A stretch of 64,000 nt of DNA from Oceanisphaera sp. IT1-181 (GTDB lineage: Bacteria; Pseudomonadota; Gammaproteobacteria; Enterobacterales; Aeromonadaceae). Positions 28,775 through 38,715 of the stretch are shown here, piece by piece. Where the stretch lies: assembly GCF_033807535.1 (NCBI RefSeq), contig NZ_CP136856.1, positions 232,501 to 296,500 of the forward strand, written 5' to 3'. How positions within the stretch are numbered: position 1 is the stretch's first letter; every line of letters starts with the position of its first letter. The notes beneath the pieces were generated by a model, which did not search any database, had not been told where the DNA came from, and saw only the letters and a program-made list of their open reading frames with translations. Position numbers and translations under genes: made by a program.

Positions 28775-29686
28775 CTAATGCCTGGCCACGATTAATGCAG
28801 CCCCGATAACGGTAATGGCCGCCCCCAGCCAAGCGCCGGAGGCCGGGCGTTGTTTGGTTAACAACCACAACAAGGGCAATACCAATACCGGACTGACCGA
28901 GCTGAGCATGGCCACCATGCCCACTTCGCCATGGCGCAAAGCCACTAAAATCAAGGTCATGCCCACGCCCATCGCTAACAGGGCATTCATCGCCACCATA
29001 CCAAAAATAGGCCAGTTAATGCGCTGCAGCGGCTTGGCGACCGACCAACCGCACCACAATAAAAATAGGTGGGCGAAAAATGCCGTGCTCATGCGCACCG
29101 CCGAGGCAGACACCGGATCTACCGACGCTAACTCATCCATCATTACCGGCTTCATCATCAAGGTGGCAATCGACTGACAGAGCGCGGCTAATAACCCTAA
29201 GGCGATACCTATCCAAGGGCGGCCATTATCTTGCTCCCACGCATGAGTGTCACCGGTGCGTTTGCCCATAAAAATCGCCGTCATCACACCGCCCACTAAT
29301 AGTAAGCAGCCAATCAAGGTCCAGTCGGCAATTATCTCGCCAAAAATCAAATACGCCAACAGCGCTGAAAACAGCGCGTGGGTGGCAAATAATACGCTGG
29401 CGCGCCTAGGCCCTAAGCGGTTCATGGCGGCAAATAGCGCGGTGTCACCAATAAAAATACCGATTAACCCAGACGCAGCCATGATACTGAGGCTGTTACT
29501 GCTCAGGCTGCTCCAACCGCCTGTGATTAAGGCCGCCGCCCACAGCATTAGGCTGACGCAAAACATCCGCCAACGTGAAAAGGCAAAGGCTCCCAAATGG
29601 CGCGCCGCATGGGCCGACAATAAGCTGGCCACGGCCCAGCAGGCAGCGGCAGCCAGCGCTAAATAATCATAAGAAAAGCCTGTCAT
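28775..29686 (-). CDS. EamA/DMT family membrane transporter
   Basis: This 303-residue inner-membrane protein has ten hydrophobic segments in two EamA repeats (about 8-140 and 155-300), the drug/metabolite transporter fold. Members export amino acids, metabolites or drugs, and the substrate cannot be read from sequence. It is convergent with the glutathione transferase and divergent from sbcD. No operon partner exists. Confidence 0.85.
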   Translation of the reverse strand: MTGFSYDYLALAAAACWAVASLLSAHAARHLGAFAFSRWRMFCVSLMLWAAALITGGWSSLSSNSLSIMAASGLIGIFIGDTALFAAMNRLGPRRASVLFATHALFSALLAYLIFGEIIADWTLIGCLLLVGGVMTAIFMGKRTGDTHAWEQDNGRPWIGIALGLLAALCQSIATLMMKPVMMDELASVDPVSASAVRMSTAFFAHLFLLWCGWSVAKPLQRINWPIFGMVAMNALLAMGVGMTLILVALRHGEVGMVAMLSSVSPVLVLPLLWLLTKQRPASGAWLGAAITVIGAALIVARH

Positions 29687-29850
29687 CGCAAACTATCAAC
29701 CCTGTAAAAGAGCATGCACCGTTACTCATACCGAGACGTATGGGTGAGCAAAGGCGCAGTTTAACAAGTTTTGCGCACCTGCAAAGCTGATTTGCCAGCC
29801 TGCGCCTGAGCGGGTCTAATAGTGCTTCACGTCTTAGCATAAGAGCAGCC

Positions 29851-31104
29851 ATGCGTATCTTGCACACTTCCGATTGGCATTTAGGCCAGCATTTTATGGG
29901 TAAAACCCGCCTTGAAGAACATCAGGCCTTTTTGCGTTGGCTGGTTGAGCAAGTACAAAGCCAAGCCGTGGATGCGGTGCTGGTGGCGGGGGATGTGTTT
30001 GATACCGGCACGCCGCCCAGTTATGCCCGCGAGCTGTATAACGACTTTATCGTCGAGTTACAGCAAACGGGCGCGCAGTTGGTGATTTTGGGTGGTAATC
30101 ACGACTCGGTGGCCATGCTAAATGAGTCGCGCGGCTTACTCGGCTGCTTAAATGTGCAAGTGATCCCAGGCGTATTGGCGGACATAGAGCATCAGGTGCT
30201 CACGCTCTATAAGGGCGATGGTGAGCCGGGGGCCGTGTTGTGTGCCGTGCCTTTTATTCGCGCCCGAGAAGTCATGAGTAGTGAATCTGGCCAAAGCGCG
30301 AGTGATAAGCAACAGAGCTTACAACAAGCCATAGCTGCGCATTATCAGCAACTGTTTGAGCGGGCCGAGAAACTTAGTCAAAATCACGAAGCAGCCCATG
30401 GCCGCCGCTTGCCCATTATTGGCACTGGGCATTTAACGACAGTGGGAGCTAGCAGCAGCGATTCGGTACGGGAAATTTACATCGGCACCTTGGATGCCTT
30501 TCCGGCCAATGCGTTTCCGCCGCTCGATTATTTGGCGCTGGGTCATATCCATAGGCCACAAAAAGTGGGTGGCCATGAGCATATGCGCTATTGCGGCTCG
30601 CCGATTGCCTTAAGCTTCGATGAGGTGGGCCAGCAAAAGGAAGTGTTGTTGGTGGATCTTGATGAAAACGGCTTAAGTGCTATTACGCCATTAGCGGTGC
30701 CGATTTTTCAGCCGCTGGCTCGAGTAAAAGGCAACTTGGTAGAATTGGCCACGGCCATGCAAGCCGTAGCTGTCGAGCACACAGCCTTGAGCCAAACCGA
30801 CTTATGTCAGACAAAAAATGTCTGGCTAGAAGTGACGGTGGCCGAAGACGATTATTTAACGGACTTACAGCCCAGAGTCGAGCAATTAGCCGAGGGCTTG
30901 GCGTTGGAAATTTTATTGGTACGGCGCCAGCGCTCAGCTCAGCAAGCGACCTTAACGGCGGATGCGCGCATCACGCTTAGCGAGCTCTCGCCACTGCAGG
31001 TCTTTGAGCGGCGTTTGGCAGCAGAGGAGCTGGCGCCTGAACGGGAGTTGGCGTTGCAGTCTTTATATCAAACGTTATTGGTTGAGCGGGAGCAAGAAGC
31101 ATGA
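29851..31104 (+). CDS. sbcD: SbcD, nuclease subunit of SbcCD
   Basis: This 417-residue Mre11-type metallophosphoesterase cuts hairpins and protein-blocked DNA ends together with SbcC. The five phosphoesterase motifs are all present: TSDWHLGQ (residues 6-13), GDVFDTG, GGNHDS, GTGHL and LGHIHRPQ. The C-terminal third is the SbcC-binding and capping region. It overlaps sbcC by 4 bases (ATGA), so the two subunits are translationally coupled. Confidence 0.96.
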   Translation: MRILHTSDWHLGQHFMGKTRLEEHQAFLRWLVEQVQSQAVDAVLVAGDVFDTGTPPSYARELYNDFIVELQQTGAQLVILGGNHDSVAMLNESRGLLGCLNVQVIPGVLADIEHQVLTLYKGDGEPGAVLCAVPFIRAREVMSSESGQSASDKQQSLQQAIAAHYQQLFERAEKLSQNHEAAHGRRLPIIGTGHLTTVGASSSDSVREIYIGTLDAFPANAFPPLDYLALGHIHRPQKVGGHEHMRYCGSPIALSFDEVGQQKEVLLVDLDENGLSAITPLAVPIFQPLARVKGNLVELATAMQAVAVEHTALSQTDLCQTKNVWLEVTVAEDDYLTDLQPRVEQLAEGLALEILLVRRQRSAQQATLTADARITLSELSPLQVFERRLAAEELAPERELALQSLYQTLLVEREQEA

Positions 31105-34100
31105 AAATCCTCAGCTTACGGCTAAAAAATCTCAACTCCTTAAAAGGCGAGTGGAAAATTGATTTTAGAGAGCCACCATTTCGTGACAGTGGCCTGTTCG
31201 CCATTATCGGCCCTACCGGTGCCGGAAAAACCACTTTGCTCGATGCTATTTGTTTAGCCCTGTATCACGAAACGCCGCGTATGAAGTCGGTGTCTGCCAG
31301 CAGTAATGAGCTGATGACCCGCCATACTGCAGATTGCTTGGCAGAGGTGGAATTTGAAATTAAAGGCCAAGGTTATCGGGCTTTTTGGAGCCAGCGCCGC
31401 TCTCGTGACCAACTTACCGGCAAGCTGCAAGCGCCTAAGGTGGAGCTGGCGAGGCTGGATGGCACTATTCTCACCACTAAAATTCAAGACAAGCTGCGTT
31501 TAACCGAACAATTGAGCGGCTTGGATTTCGGCCGTTTCACTAAATCTATGCTGCTGGCGCAGGGGGGCTTTGCTGCCTTCTTGCATGCGAATGCCAATGA
31601 GCGCGCCGAATTACTGGAAGAGCTCACCGGCACTGATATTTATGCCCAATTATCGCGCCGCGTATTTGAACAAACCCGCGAGCAGCAAGCTGCGTTGAAT
31701 GAGCTTAAGGCGCGTGCTCAAGGCATGGAGTTGCTGGATGACGCTGAGCGCCAGCAAGTGCAAGCAGACATGGCAGCCGCCGAGCTTGAATTAGCACAGC
31801 AATATAAAATATTAGAGCAAACTCAAACTAGCTTGCAACGCATTACCACCTACCAAACGGCCCTGCAGCAACAAGCTCAAGCCGAGCAAACGCTGCAGAC
31901 GGAAAACTTGGCTTGGCAGAGCCAAGACGCTGCGCGCCAGCAATTAAGCCAAGCGGTACCGGCGAATCGTTTACTGCCTCATTGGCAACAATGGCAAGAT
32001 GCCCGCACTCGGGTACAAAGCTTTGCCCATCAATTAAGCCAAGAACAGGCGGAGCAAGAGCTGCTTAATAAGCAGAGCCAGCAGCTGTGCTGGCAGGCAC
32101 TACAAGTGAGCAGCCAACTGACTCAACAGCTGACTCTTGCCGAGCAACGGCTGAGTGAAGAACAAACTCAATTAAGCCAACAAATGGCGGTTAATCCCGT
32201 AGCGGAACGGCTGGGTGAATACTTGGCGGGTTGGCGCGAACAAATTCAGGGCAACACCAAAGAGCAGGCCAGTTTATCCCGTGGGCAAGCAGCCCAAGCC
32301 AAGTTGCAAATGAAACGCGACACACTTGAAAAGCAGCGTCAGCAAACTCATTTACAGGTAACGGACGCGGAGCAACAATTAGCGCAGGCTAATCAAGCTC
32401 ACAATCTACAACAGCAACAATTGGCGCAATTGTTAGCCGGTCAATCATTGCCTGAGCTTCGTCAAAAGTTACAAATCCTCAGTCAGCAGCAAGGGCAATG
32501 GAGTCAAGTACGCCAGTTGTGGATACAGCAGGAGAAGCAGCAAAATACTCATGCTGATCTCAAGGACACACTGGCCCTCCAAGAGCCAGAATTGGCGAAA
32601 CTGGAGCTGCAATTAACCCAATCGCGCGCAGAATATAAAAGTCTACAAGAACAGATCCGCGATAAAGAAAAGCTGCTGGAGCAAGAACAACGCATTCGTG
32701 CACTGGAAGCACACCGAGCCAGACTGCAACCCGATGAAGCCTGCCCTTTATGTGGCAGTGAAAGCCACCCGGCCATTGCGGCTTATCAGGCGCTCGATGA
32801 TGCCACGGCTCTTAGTCTGGCCGAAAAGCAGCAAGAGCGCGCCGAACGCGAGCAACAAGGCCAGCAATTAAGCCAAGCTTTTGCTAAACGCCAAGCAGAA
32901 GTGGAGCAGGGGCAGCGACAAGTGCAGGCCCAGGCCGCTGAGCTTATAGAGTTGCAGCTACAGCTGAGTACTTTGTTAACGGCATTACAGATTACTGCCA
33001 TCGATCCTGCATCCCAGCAAGCGGAGCTGGAGCAGCGCCAGCAACAGCTGCAAGCGCTAACAAGCAAATGTAGTCAGTTGGAGCAACAACAAGAGGCGGT
33101 GTACCGCTACCAAGAGCAAGTTCAGCAAGCCGAACAGGCGCTAGTAGGATTACAAACCCAACACGGTTTACAGAGCCAAGAGCTGCACTCTTTAAGCGAG
33201 CAAATAGGCCAACAGCAACAGCAGTTAACTGAGCAACAAGCGTTAGTGACTCATCAAGAAACGACGCTTGCGGCTTCACTGGTTGAGCTTAACTGGACAG
33301 TACCCAGTGATTGGACCGCCTGGTTGGCGGATTGTGAGCAGCAATGGAAAGCTTGGAAAGATCAACAAGCGCGCGGTCAGCAGCTTACCGCTGAGCGCCA
33401 GCAGTTGGCAGGGCAAGTACAGCAAGCGCATACCGAGCAAGTTCTGTGGCAAAGCCGTTGGTCGGCGCTTGCCATTCCAGACTTAGCTGCAATGAGCGAT
33501 GCCAGTGCAGAGCTGGGCTTATTGACCGAGCTGACTGGGTTATCCGAGCAGTGGCAAGCTAGCCAACAGCAACTACAGCAAAAAACGGCACGCCTCGATA
33601 CCTTGCATCAGCAAGCGGTTGAGTATAAGGCTGAGCTGCAAAGCCGAGCGCTTGCTTGGCAACAGCAGTTAGCAGAGAGCAATTTTAGCGATGAAGCCGC
33701 CTTGTTGGCAGCACGTTTGAGTGAGTCAGAGTTTGAGCGTTTAGCGCAAACGCAGCGCCAGCTTGAACAAACCCTGCACCGAGCACAAACGCTGTGTGAG
33801 CAGGCTACGCAAGCGGCAGATGCAGCCAAGCTGGCATTAGGCGAGCTGGATCCCGCTGCGCAAGCTGCTTTACAAGCGCAGCTGCAACAAAGCCAAGCCG
33901 AGTTTAACGCCAAGCAACAGCAAATTGGTGGCTGGCGCACGCGGTTAGACACAGACGCGGAGCGCCGCCAGCGCCAGCAAGCTTTGTTTGCCAACATAGA
34001 CGCCCAACAGCAGAGCCTGCAATTATGGGAGCAGCTAAACCATTTAATTGGCTCTGCCGATGGCGCCAAGTATCGCCGCTTTGCCCAAGGGCTAACGCTG

Positions 34101-34532
34101 GAGCACTTAGTGCACTTGGCCAACCAGCGCTTAGTGCGCTTACACGGTCGTTATCAATTGGCGCGCACCGCCGGCGGCGAGCTGGAATTATCGGTGATCG
34201 ATACTTGGCAGGCGGACGTGGCCCGCGACACTCAAACCTTATCCGGTGGTGAAAGCTTCTTGGTCAGCTTGGCATTGGCGCTGGCGCTCTCAGACTTAGT
34301 CAGCAGCAAGACCCGCATTGATTCTTTGTTCTTGGATGAAGGCTTTGGCACCCTAGACTCGGAAACTCTAGAAGTGGCACTGGATGCATTGGATGCGCTC
34401 AATGCCAGCGGCAAGATGATAGGGGTGATCAGCCACATTGAAGCGCTAAAAGAACGAGTGCCAGTGCAAATAAAATTGAGCAAGAGCCAAGGCTTAGGCC
34501 TAAGCCGGCTGGCCCCAGAGTTTGAGGTTTAA
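31101..34532 (+). CDS. sbcC: SbcC, ATPase subunit of SbcCD
   Basis: This 1143-residue Rad50/SMC-like ATPase tethers and remodels DNA ends for SbcD. Walker A GPTGAGKTT is near residue 37, the ABC signature LSGGE near 1047 and Walker B LFLDEGFGTLD near 1075. Between them run two very long coiled-coil arms separated by the zinc hook C548-P-L-C551. The arms are exceptionally rich in Gln (many QQ and QQQ runs), which is unusual in degree but keeps the heptad character. Family lengths are about 1050-1250. Confidence 0.96.
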   Translation: MKILSLRLKNLNSLKGEWKIDFREPPFRDSGLFAIIGPTGAGKTTLLDAICLALYHETPRMKSVSASSNELMTRHTADCLAEVEFEIKGQGYRAFWSQRRSRDQLTGKLQAPKVELARLDGTILTTKIQDKLRLTEQLSGLDFGRFTKSMLLAQGGFAAFLHANANERAELLEELTGTDIYAQLSRRVFEQTREQQAALNELKARAQGMELLDDAERQQVQADMAAAELELAQQYKILEQTQTSLQRITTYQTALQQQAQAEQTLQTENLAWQSQDAARQQLSQAVPANRLLPHWQQWQDARTRVQSFAHQLSQEQAEQELLNKQSQQLCWQALQVSSQLTQQLTLAEQRLSEEQTQLSQQMAVNPVAERLGEYLAGWREQIQGNTKEQASLSRGQAAQAKLQMKRDTLEKQRQQTHLQVTDAEQQLAQANQAHNLQQQQLAQLLAGQSLPELRQKLQILSQQQGQWSQVRQLWIQQEKQQNTHADLKDTLALQEPELAKLELQLTQSRAEYKSLQEQIRDKEKLLEQEQRIRALEAHRARLQPDEACPLCGSESHPAIAAYQALDDATALSLAEKQQERAEREQQGQQLSQAFAKRQAEVEQGQRQVQAQAAELIELQLQLSTLLTALQITAIDPASQQAELEQRQQQLQALTSKCSQLEQQQEAVYRYQEQVQQAEQALVGLQTQHGLQSQELHSLSEQIGQQQQQLTEQQALVTHQETTLAASLVELNWTVPSDWTAWLADCEQQWKAWKDQQARGQQLTAERQQLAGQVQQAHTEQVLWQSRWSALAIPDLAAMSDASAELGLLTELTGLSEQWQASQQQLQQKTARLDTLHQQAVEYKAELQSRALAWQQQLAESNFSDEAALLAARLSESEFERLAQTQRQLEQTLHRAQTLCEQATQAADAAKLALGELDPAAQAALQAQLQQSQAEFNAKQQQIGGWRTRLDTDAERRQRQQALFANIDAQQQSLQLWEQLNHLIGSADGAKYRRFAQGLTLEHLVHLANQRLVRLHGRYQLARTAGGELELSVIDTWQADVARDTQTLSGGESFLVSLALALALSDLVSSKTRIDSLFLDEGFGTLDSETLEVALDALDALNASGKMIGVISHIEALKERVPVQIKLSKSQGLGLSRLAPEFEV

Positions 34533-34672
34533 GCCACAGCGCCGAGCGCCCCGCGCTAGGCGCCCAGCTAAATAAAGAAACGGTGTGTTTTGTAGGCGAA
34601 CATTTATTCTCGCATTACGCCGCAGGCGGAACTTATTTTGCCCACGGCCTGCGACACAAGAGTACAGACGTG

Positions 34673-34712
34673 AAAATACCGAACTTGCGTGATCAGGTTC
34701 GGTATTTTTTTA
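34673..34712. terminator. bidirectional terminator between sbcC and DUF3360 permease gene
   Basis: AAAATACCGAAC and GTTCGGTATTTTTTT form the stem between two convergent genes. Upstream (34535-34660) lies an interspersed repeat with GCGCCGAGCGCCCCGCGC and TTACGCCGCAGGCGG strings. Confidence 0.85.
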
Positions 34713-34732
34713 GATCAAATTAGCCAGTTTAT

Positions 34733-36193
34733 TTAGTGCGTAATAAGGCCTGGTATGCCGGGCAGCATGCCGACGGTGGCCATGATGGCGAGCAGAATAA
34801 TAAAGGTGATACCTGGGATCACCCAGCGGTCGGTACGGCGCAGTGTTTTGCCGCGCTCTTTGTCACCGATTAAGCCTAAGTTATCGAGCAGCATGGTCAG
34901 CGACCAGCCAAATACCGGATTTACGAACGCAGAAGCAAACACTACGATACCGGCTGACTGACTACTGGTGGTGTTACGGGTCATCTGCATGCCGGCTTCC
35001 AGCAACGGCATAAACACGCCCACGATTAACGCCACTCTGAGTACCGGATCCCACACCGCTAAGTCCATGGGATAACCCCAAATGGCGGCCACGATACACA
35101 TTACACCCGTTAACACGGCACCGGCTGGGATCGGACGCTTGGCAATCGCCGCCGGTATCATATAAGTGCCCCAAGAGGAGGCTAAGTTACCGCCGCCGAG
35201 TACGCTACCCACCGCTTGACGTACTGCGGCTATGCCCATGGTGTCATCCACGTTCATCAGCACCTTGGTGGCTTTTTTCGGATAGTTAAGCTCTTGGAAT
35301 ACGCGGTGCCCCATAAAGTCGGGCGACCACATGGCCACCGCTAATACGGCAAACGGTGCCGAGCTCACGAAGTGGTGCAGCTTAGGCCAGCCCATCTGCC
35401 AACCTGTGGTTTCTCCCCACCAATAAGCAGGGCTTAAATGAGGCATGCCCGGTTCGGTGACAAATTCAAAAGGTGCACCCAAGGCGAGGGCAATCACGAA
35501 GGCGATACCGGAGCCGAGTGGAATAGACAGCCAGCGCATTTCTAATCTAGCCAGCAAGGCATACATAATAATGGTAGTTAAAATGACTGCGAAAGCGATA
35601 TAAGCCATGTCAAAACTTGCGGCCCAAGTGTTGAGCGCCTTGATTTGGCTGAGTAGGCCGATGGCACCTAAGTAAATCAGCAACCCCCCGCGCACCCCGT
35701 CACTGGTGAGGGCCATTAGTTTACTGCCGCCTTTACTGACACTGAGCAATAAACCAAAAAAGCCCACTAATAATCCCAGTGCGAGCGGATGGCCGCCCGA
35801 GGCGACGATTAGTGGGATCAGGGGGATCATGGGGCCATGGGTGCCCGCTAGATTGGCTCTGGGATTAATTAAGCCAGAAAATAAAATGACGAATAACACG
35901 GCGGCGATCAACATCTCAAAGCGGACGTTTTCCACCACAAAGGCATTCGATAGCCCTAAGGGGCCAGCAAAGGCCGCCACTACCGCCGCCACCATCACGA
36001 TTTTGCCGATGGTCGCCGCCAACGCGGGCACTAGATCTTCCAGCTCGAAGCGATAATCTCTAAAGGGTAAATTTAGTCGCCACCGCTTGGGCTGCATGAT
36101 CAAGAGTTCGTTTTCCAGATAGGCGGCTCGAGTCTCAAAATCGCGGCTGGGTTTATGCTGCGCGTTATAGCTTAAGGGATCTTTGTCTGACAC
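34733..36193 (-). CDS. DUF3360-type multispanning permease
   Basis: This 486-residue inner-membrane protein has about 11-12 hydrophobic segments after a soluble N-terminal stretch of about 55 residues containing the motif NELLIMQPKRWRLNLPFRDYRF. That N-terminal motif and the following ALAATIGKIVMVAAV match what I know of the DUF3360 family, distant relatives of SulP and nucleobase transporters. The transported ion is unknown. The start is GTG at 36193 behind AAGGAGACGCCC. It is monocistronic. Confidence 0.75.
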   Translation of the reverse strand: MSDKDPLSYNAQHKPSRDFETRAAYLENELLIMQPKRWRLNLPFRDYRFELEDLVPALAATIGKIVMVAAVVAAFAGPLGLSNAFVVENVRFEMLIAAVLFVILFSGLINPRANLAGTHGPMIPLIPLIVASGGHPLALGLLVGFFGLLLSVSKGGSKLMALTSDGVRGGLLIYLGAIGLLSQIKALNTWAASFDMAYIAFAVILTTIIMYALLARLEMRWLSIPLGSGIAFVIALALGAPFEFVTEPGMPHLSPAYWWGETTGWQMGWPKLHHFVSSAPFAVLAVAMWSPDFMGHRVFQELNYPKKATKVLMNVDDTMGIAAVRQAVGSVLGGGNLASSWGTYMIPAAIAKRPIPAGAVLTGVMCIVAAIWGYPMDLAVWDPVLRVALIVGVFMPLLEAGMQMTRNTTSSQSAGIVVFASAFVNPVFGWSLTMLLDNLGLIGDKERGKTLRRTDRWVIPGITFIILLAIMATVGMLPGIPGLITH

Positions 36194-36299
36194 GGGCGTC
36201 TCCTTGATGATGACCAGCTCAGTGGTGTCCTTACATCATTGGATACTAGAGAATGTTATCAAGTTGTTCTATTCGACATAAGTCTTAACCTTTATGAAA

Positions 36300-36545
36300 C
36301 ATTTGGCGAGAACGCCATACGTCTTACGCTCAAGACAAACACCGTTTTTTGTAGTCCGGCGCTTTAGCTGTTGGTTCTGCGAAGCAGAATAATTTAGTCC
36401 TAGCTCTTCACTCTTCACGCCTTACGTCTCTACAGAGCTTGGTGTTTTTACCCTTCACACCTCACGCTGTACGCCGTAAGTTTACGTTCATTTTATCCTT
36501 AACGGCCAGCGTATGGCGTAAAGCGTACCGCTGTGCCCAAGCTAT
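36300..36545. repeat. stacked interspersed repeats upstream of the second glutathione transferase
   Basis: The divergent gap 36194-36606 contains, in order, AACGCCATACGTCTTACGC, a GTAGTCCGGCGCTTTAGCTG half-hairpin (36351), a CTCTTCACTCTTCACGCCTTACG string, and a CTGTACGCCGTAAG / GCGTATGGCGTAAAGCG inverted pair. Each word recurs in other gaps of the window, so several repeat families have accumulated here. Confidence 0.5.
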
Positions 36546-36606
36546 TTATGGTATGGTTTTGACTATTCACGAGCTTTTATCTTATCGCACCCTCGGGAGC
36601 AGACCC

Positions 36607-37287
36607 ATGATACAGCTACACCACCTCAATCATTCTCGCTCACAGCGCATCATCTGGATGTTAGAAGAGTTAGAGCTGAACTATGAAATAACGGCTCATC
36701 AAAGAGATACGGATACAGGGCTGGCGCCCGCGAGCTTAAAGAAAGTGCACCCGCTGGGTAAAGCACCGGTGCTGATTGATGACGATCTAAAATTGGCGGA
36801 GTCCGGCGCCATTATTGATTATCTGGCCCAAAGTTACGGGCCCCAATTACTGCCCGACAAGAACAGCACTGCCTGGTGGGACTATGTGTATTGGTTGCAC
36901 TACGCAGAAGGCTCCTTAATGCCACCCTTGGTGATGCGGCTGGTATTTGACAAGGTAAAAGACGCGCCCATGCCCTTTTTTGTGCGGCCACTTATTAACA
37001 AAATAGTGGCGGGAGTAGATAAGGCATTTTTGCATCAACAAATACACACTCAGCTTAATTTTGTGGCTGATCACTTATCTTGTAATGAATGGCTGGTGGG
37101 TGACGGCTTTGGCGCAGCAGATATTCAAATGAGCTTTCCACTGGAAGCCGCTATGCACAGAGCAGAGATGGCCGACAGCTACCCCAGGTTAAAGGCATAT
37201 GTGACCCGATTACAGGCCAGGCCGGCTTATCTGCGGGCACTGGAAAAAGGGGGATCTTATTTGTATGGACCCAAGGCGGCAATGTGA
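36607..37287 (+). CDS. glutathione S-transferase family protein
   Basis: This 226-residue glutathione transferase has the N-terminal thioredoxin-like domain (IQLHHLNHSRSQRIIWMLEELELNYE, cis-Pro in GKAPVL, then LAESGAIIDYLAQ). The C-terminal helical domain ends GAADIQMSFPLEA. A serine near residue 10 is the likely GSH-activating residue. I chose the ATG at 36607 behind CTCGGGAGC. A much earlier in-frame start at 36439 lies in interspersed repeats and adds an unrelated N-terminus. It precedes the channel gene by 54 bases and may be co-transcribed with it. Confidence 0.85.
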   Translation: MIQLHHLNHSRSQRIIWMLEELELNYEITAHQRDTDTGLAPASLKKVHPLGKAPVLIDDDLKLAESGAIIDYLAQSYGPQLLPDKNSTAWWDYVYWLHYAEGSLMPPLVMRLVFDKVKDAPMPFFVRPLINKIVAGVDKAFLHQQIHTQLNFVADHLSCNEWLVGDGFGAADIQMSFPLEAAMHRAEMADSYPRLKAYVTRLQARPAYLRALEKGGSYLYGPKAAM

Positions 37288-37341
37288 TAGTGACAACCTG
37301 CGTACTGTGTCGATGTAATGCTGAAGGAGTGAGAAACCATA

Positions 37342-38631
37342 ATGAATGAGGTTAACGATCTGAAAGGGCTGGTCATGCCCTGGCTAGACAAATATATTCC
37401 GCAATTTTCTGGTTTGATATATACGGCTGCCGCCCTGTTACTGATTATATTGATTTCGGCCGGCATTCATTTTTTGTTACACCGAGTAGTGATTGCCTGG
37501 GTAGGCAGCCGAGCACAGGGTAATCGCCAAATCTGGCGCCAGGCATTTTTTGAACGCAAGCTGTTCAACCGGCTGGCGCAGACCCTGCAGGGAATCATCA
37601 TCCATATTCAGGCCGGGCTATGGCTCGACGGCGATGCCCTGTCGCTGCCCGTTATTCAGACGGCGGCGCATCTGTGGACCCTGCTCTATGGCCTGTTGTC
37701 GTTGTTTGCGCTGCTCGATGCCCTACTGGATATTTCTCGGCAAAAACCCGCCATCCAGAATTTTCCTTTGCGAGGCATCTTTCAGAGCATTAAGCTGATT
37801 GCCAGTATCTTTATCGGTCTGCTGATTATCTCGGCGCTGATTGGCAAGTCGCCGCTACTGTTGCTTAGTGGCCTGGGTGCCATGACGGCGATACTGATGC
37901 TGGTATTTAAAGATCCCATATTGGGATTGGTGGCGGGTATTCAGCTGTCGGCCAATAATATGCTGACCGTTGGTGACTGGTTGGATATGCCCAAATATCG
38001 TGCCAATGGTGCCGTAATCGATATCGGACTAACCACGGTCAAGGTGCAAAACTGGGATAAGACCATTACCACTATTCCCACCTATGCGCTTATTTCCGAC
38101 TCTTTTATAAACTGGCGTGGCATGAGTGAGTCGGGGGGCCGTCGTCTCAAGCGCAGCCTGCTGCTCGACAGCAGTAGTGTGCACTTCTTGCAACCAGACG
38201 ATATTCACCGGCTGCAACGGGCGCAAATGCTGGCGCCTTATCTGGATGAAAAGGTGCAGGAGTTAACGCAATATAACAGTAACCAACAACTGGACTTATC
38301 CTCGCTGGCCAATGGTCGCCGTTTGACCAATATAGGTACTTTTCGGGCTTACCTGGAAAGATTGCTAAAGAATCACCCCCACATTCACCAACAGATGACG
38401 CTGATGGTGCGCCAACTTGAGCAAACACCGAATGGCATACCGATTGAGATTTATGCCTTTACCAACACCACCAAATGGGTGGAGTACGAAGCCATACAAG
38501 GGGATCTCTTCGACCATATCTTTGCTGTATTGCCTGAATTTGGCTTGCGCGCCCACCAAGCACCCACCGGTTACGACCTGCGGTCTTTAGCCACCGGCCA
38601 TCAAGCTCAGTCAACTCGGCTTGAGCAATAG
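37342..38631 (+). CDS. MscS-family mechanosensitive channel (YbdG/MscM-like)
   Basis: This 429-residue membrane protein has about five hydrophobic segments, then the MscS pore and beta domain. The segment SGLGAMTAILMLVFKDPILGLVAGIQLSANN is the pore-lining TM helix with the conserved FKDPILG turn, followed by VGDWLDMPKYRANGAVIDIGLTTVKVQNWD. Length and topology fit E. coli YbdG (MscM, 415). It would release solutes on hypo-osmotic shock. It ends in a strong terminator and is the last core-type gene before the AT-rich island. Confidence 0.9.
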   Translation: MNEVNDLKGLVMPWLDKYIPQFSGLIYTAAALLLIILISAGIHFLLHRVVIAWVGSRAQGNRQIWRQAFFERKLFNRLAQTLQGIIIHIQAGLWLDGDALSLPVIQTAAHLWTLLYGLLSLFALLDALLDISRQKPAIQNFPLRGIFQSIKLIASIFIGLLIISALIGKSPLLLLSGLGAMTAILMLVFKDPILGLVAGIQLSANNMLTVGDWLDMPKYRANGAVIDIGLTTVKVQNWDKTITTIPTYALISDSFINWRGMSESGGRRLKRSLLLDSSSVHFLQPDDIHRLQRAQMLAPYLDEKVQELTQYNSNQQLDLSSLANGRRLTNIGTFRAYLERLLKNHPHIHQQMTLMVRQLEQTPNGIPIEIYAFTNTTKWVEYEAIQGDLFDHIFAVLPEFGLRAHQAPTGYDLRSLATGHQAQSTRLEQ

Positions 38632-38680
38632 CCGTGAATAGCTAAACCGTTAAATAGCGCAATAAAAAGGCCTTGTGGCC

Positions 38681-38715
38681 AATGCCAGTCAGTTCAGCTG
38701 ACTGGCATTTTTTAT
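38681..38715 (+). terminator. mechanosensitive channel gene terminator
   Basis: AATGCCAGTCAG and CTGACTGGCATT form a 12-bp perfect stem with a 5-base loop and then a T-run, 50 bases after the stop. Confidence 0.9.

Noticed and set aside
28775..29686. Plus-strand ORFs opposite the EamA gene
   Set aside because: They are antisense frames of a well-defined ten-helix transporter.
36439..36606. N-terminal extension of the second glutathione transferase
   Set aside because: The extension lies in interspersed repeats and the GST fold starts at MIQLHHL; the ATG at 36607 has a ribosome site.
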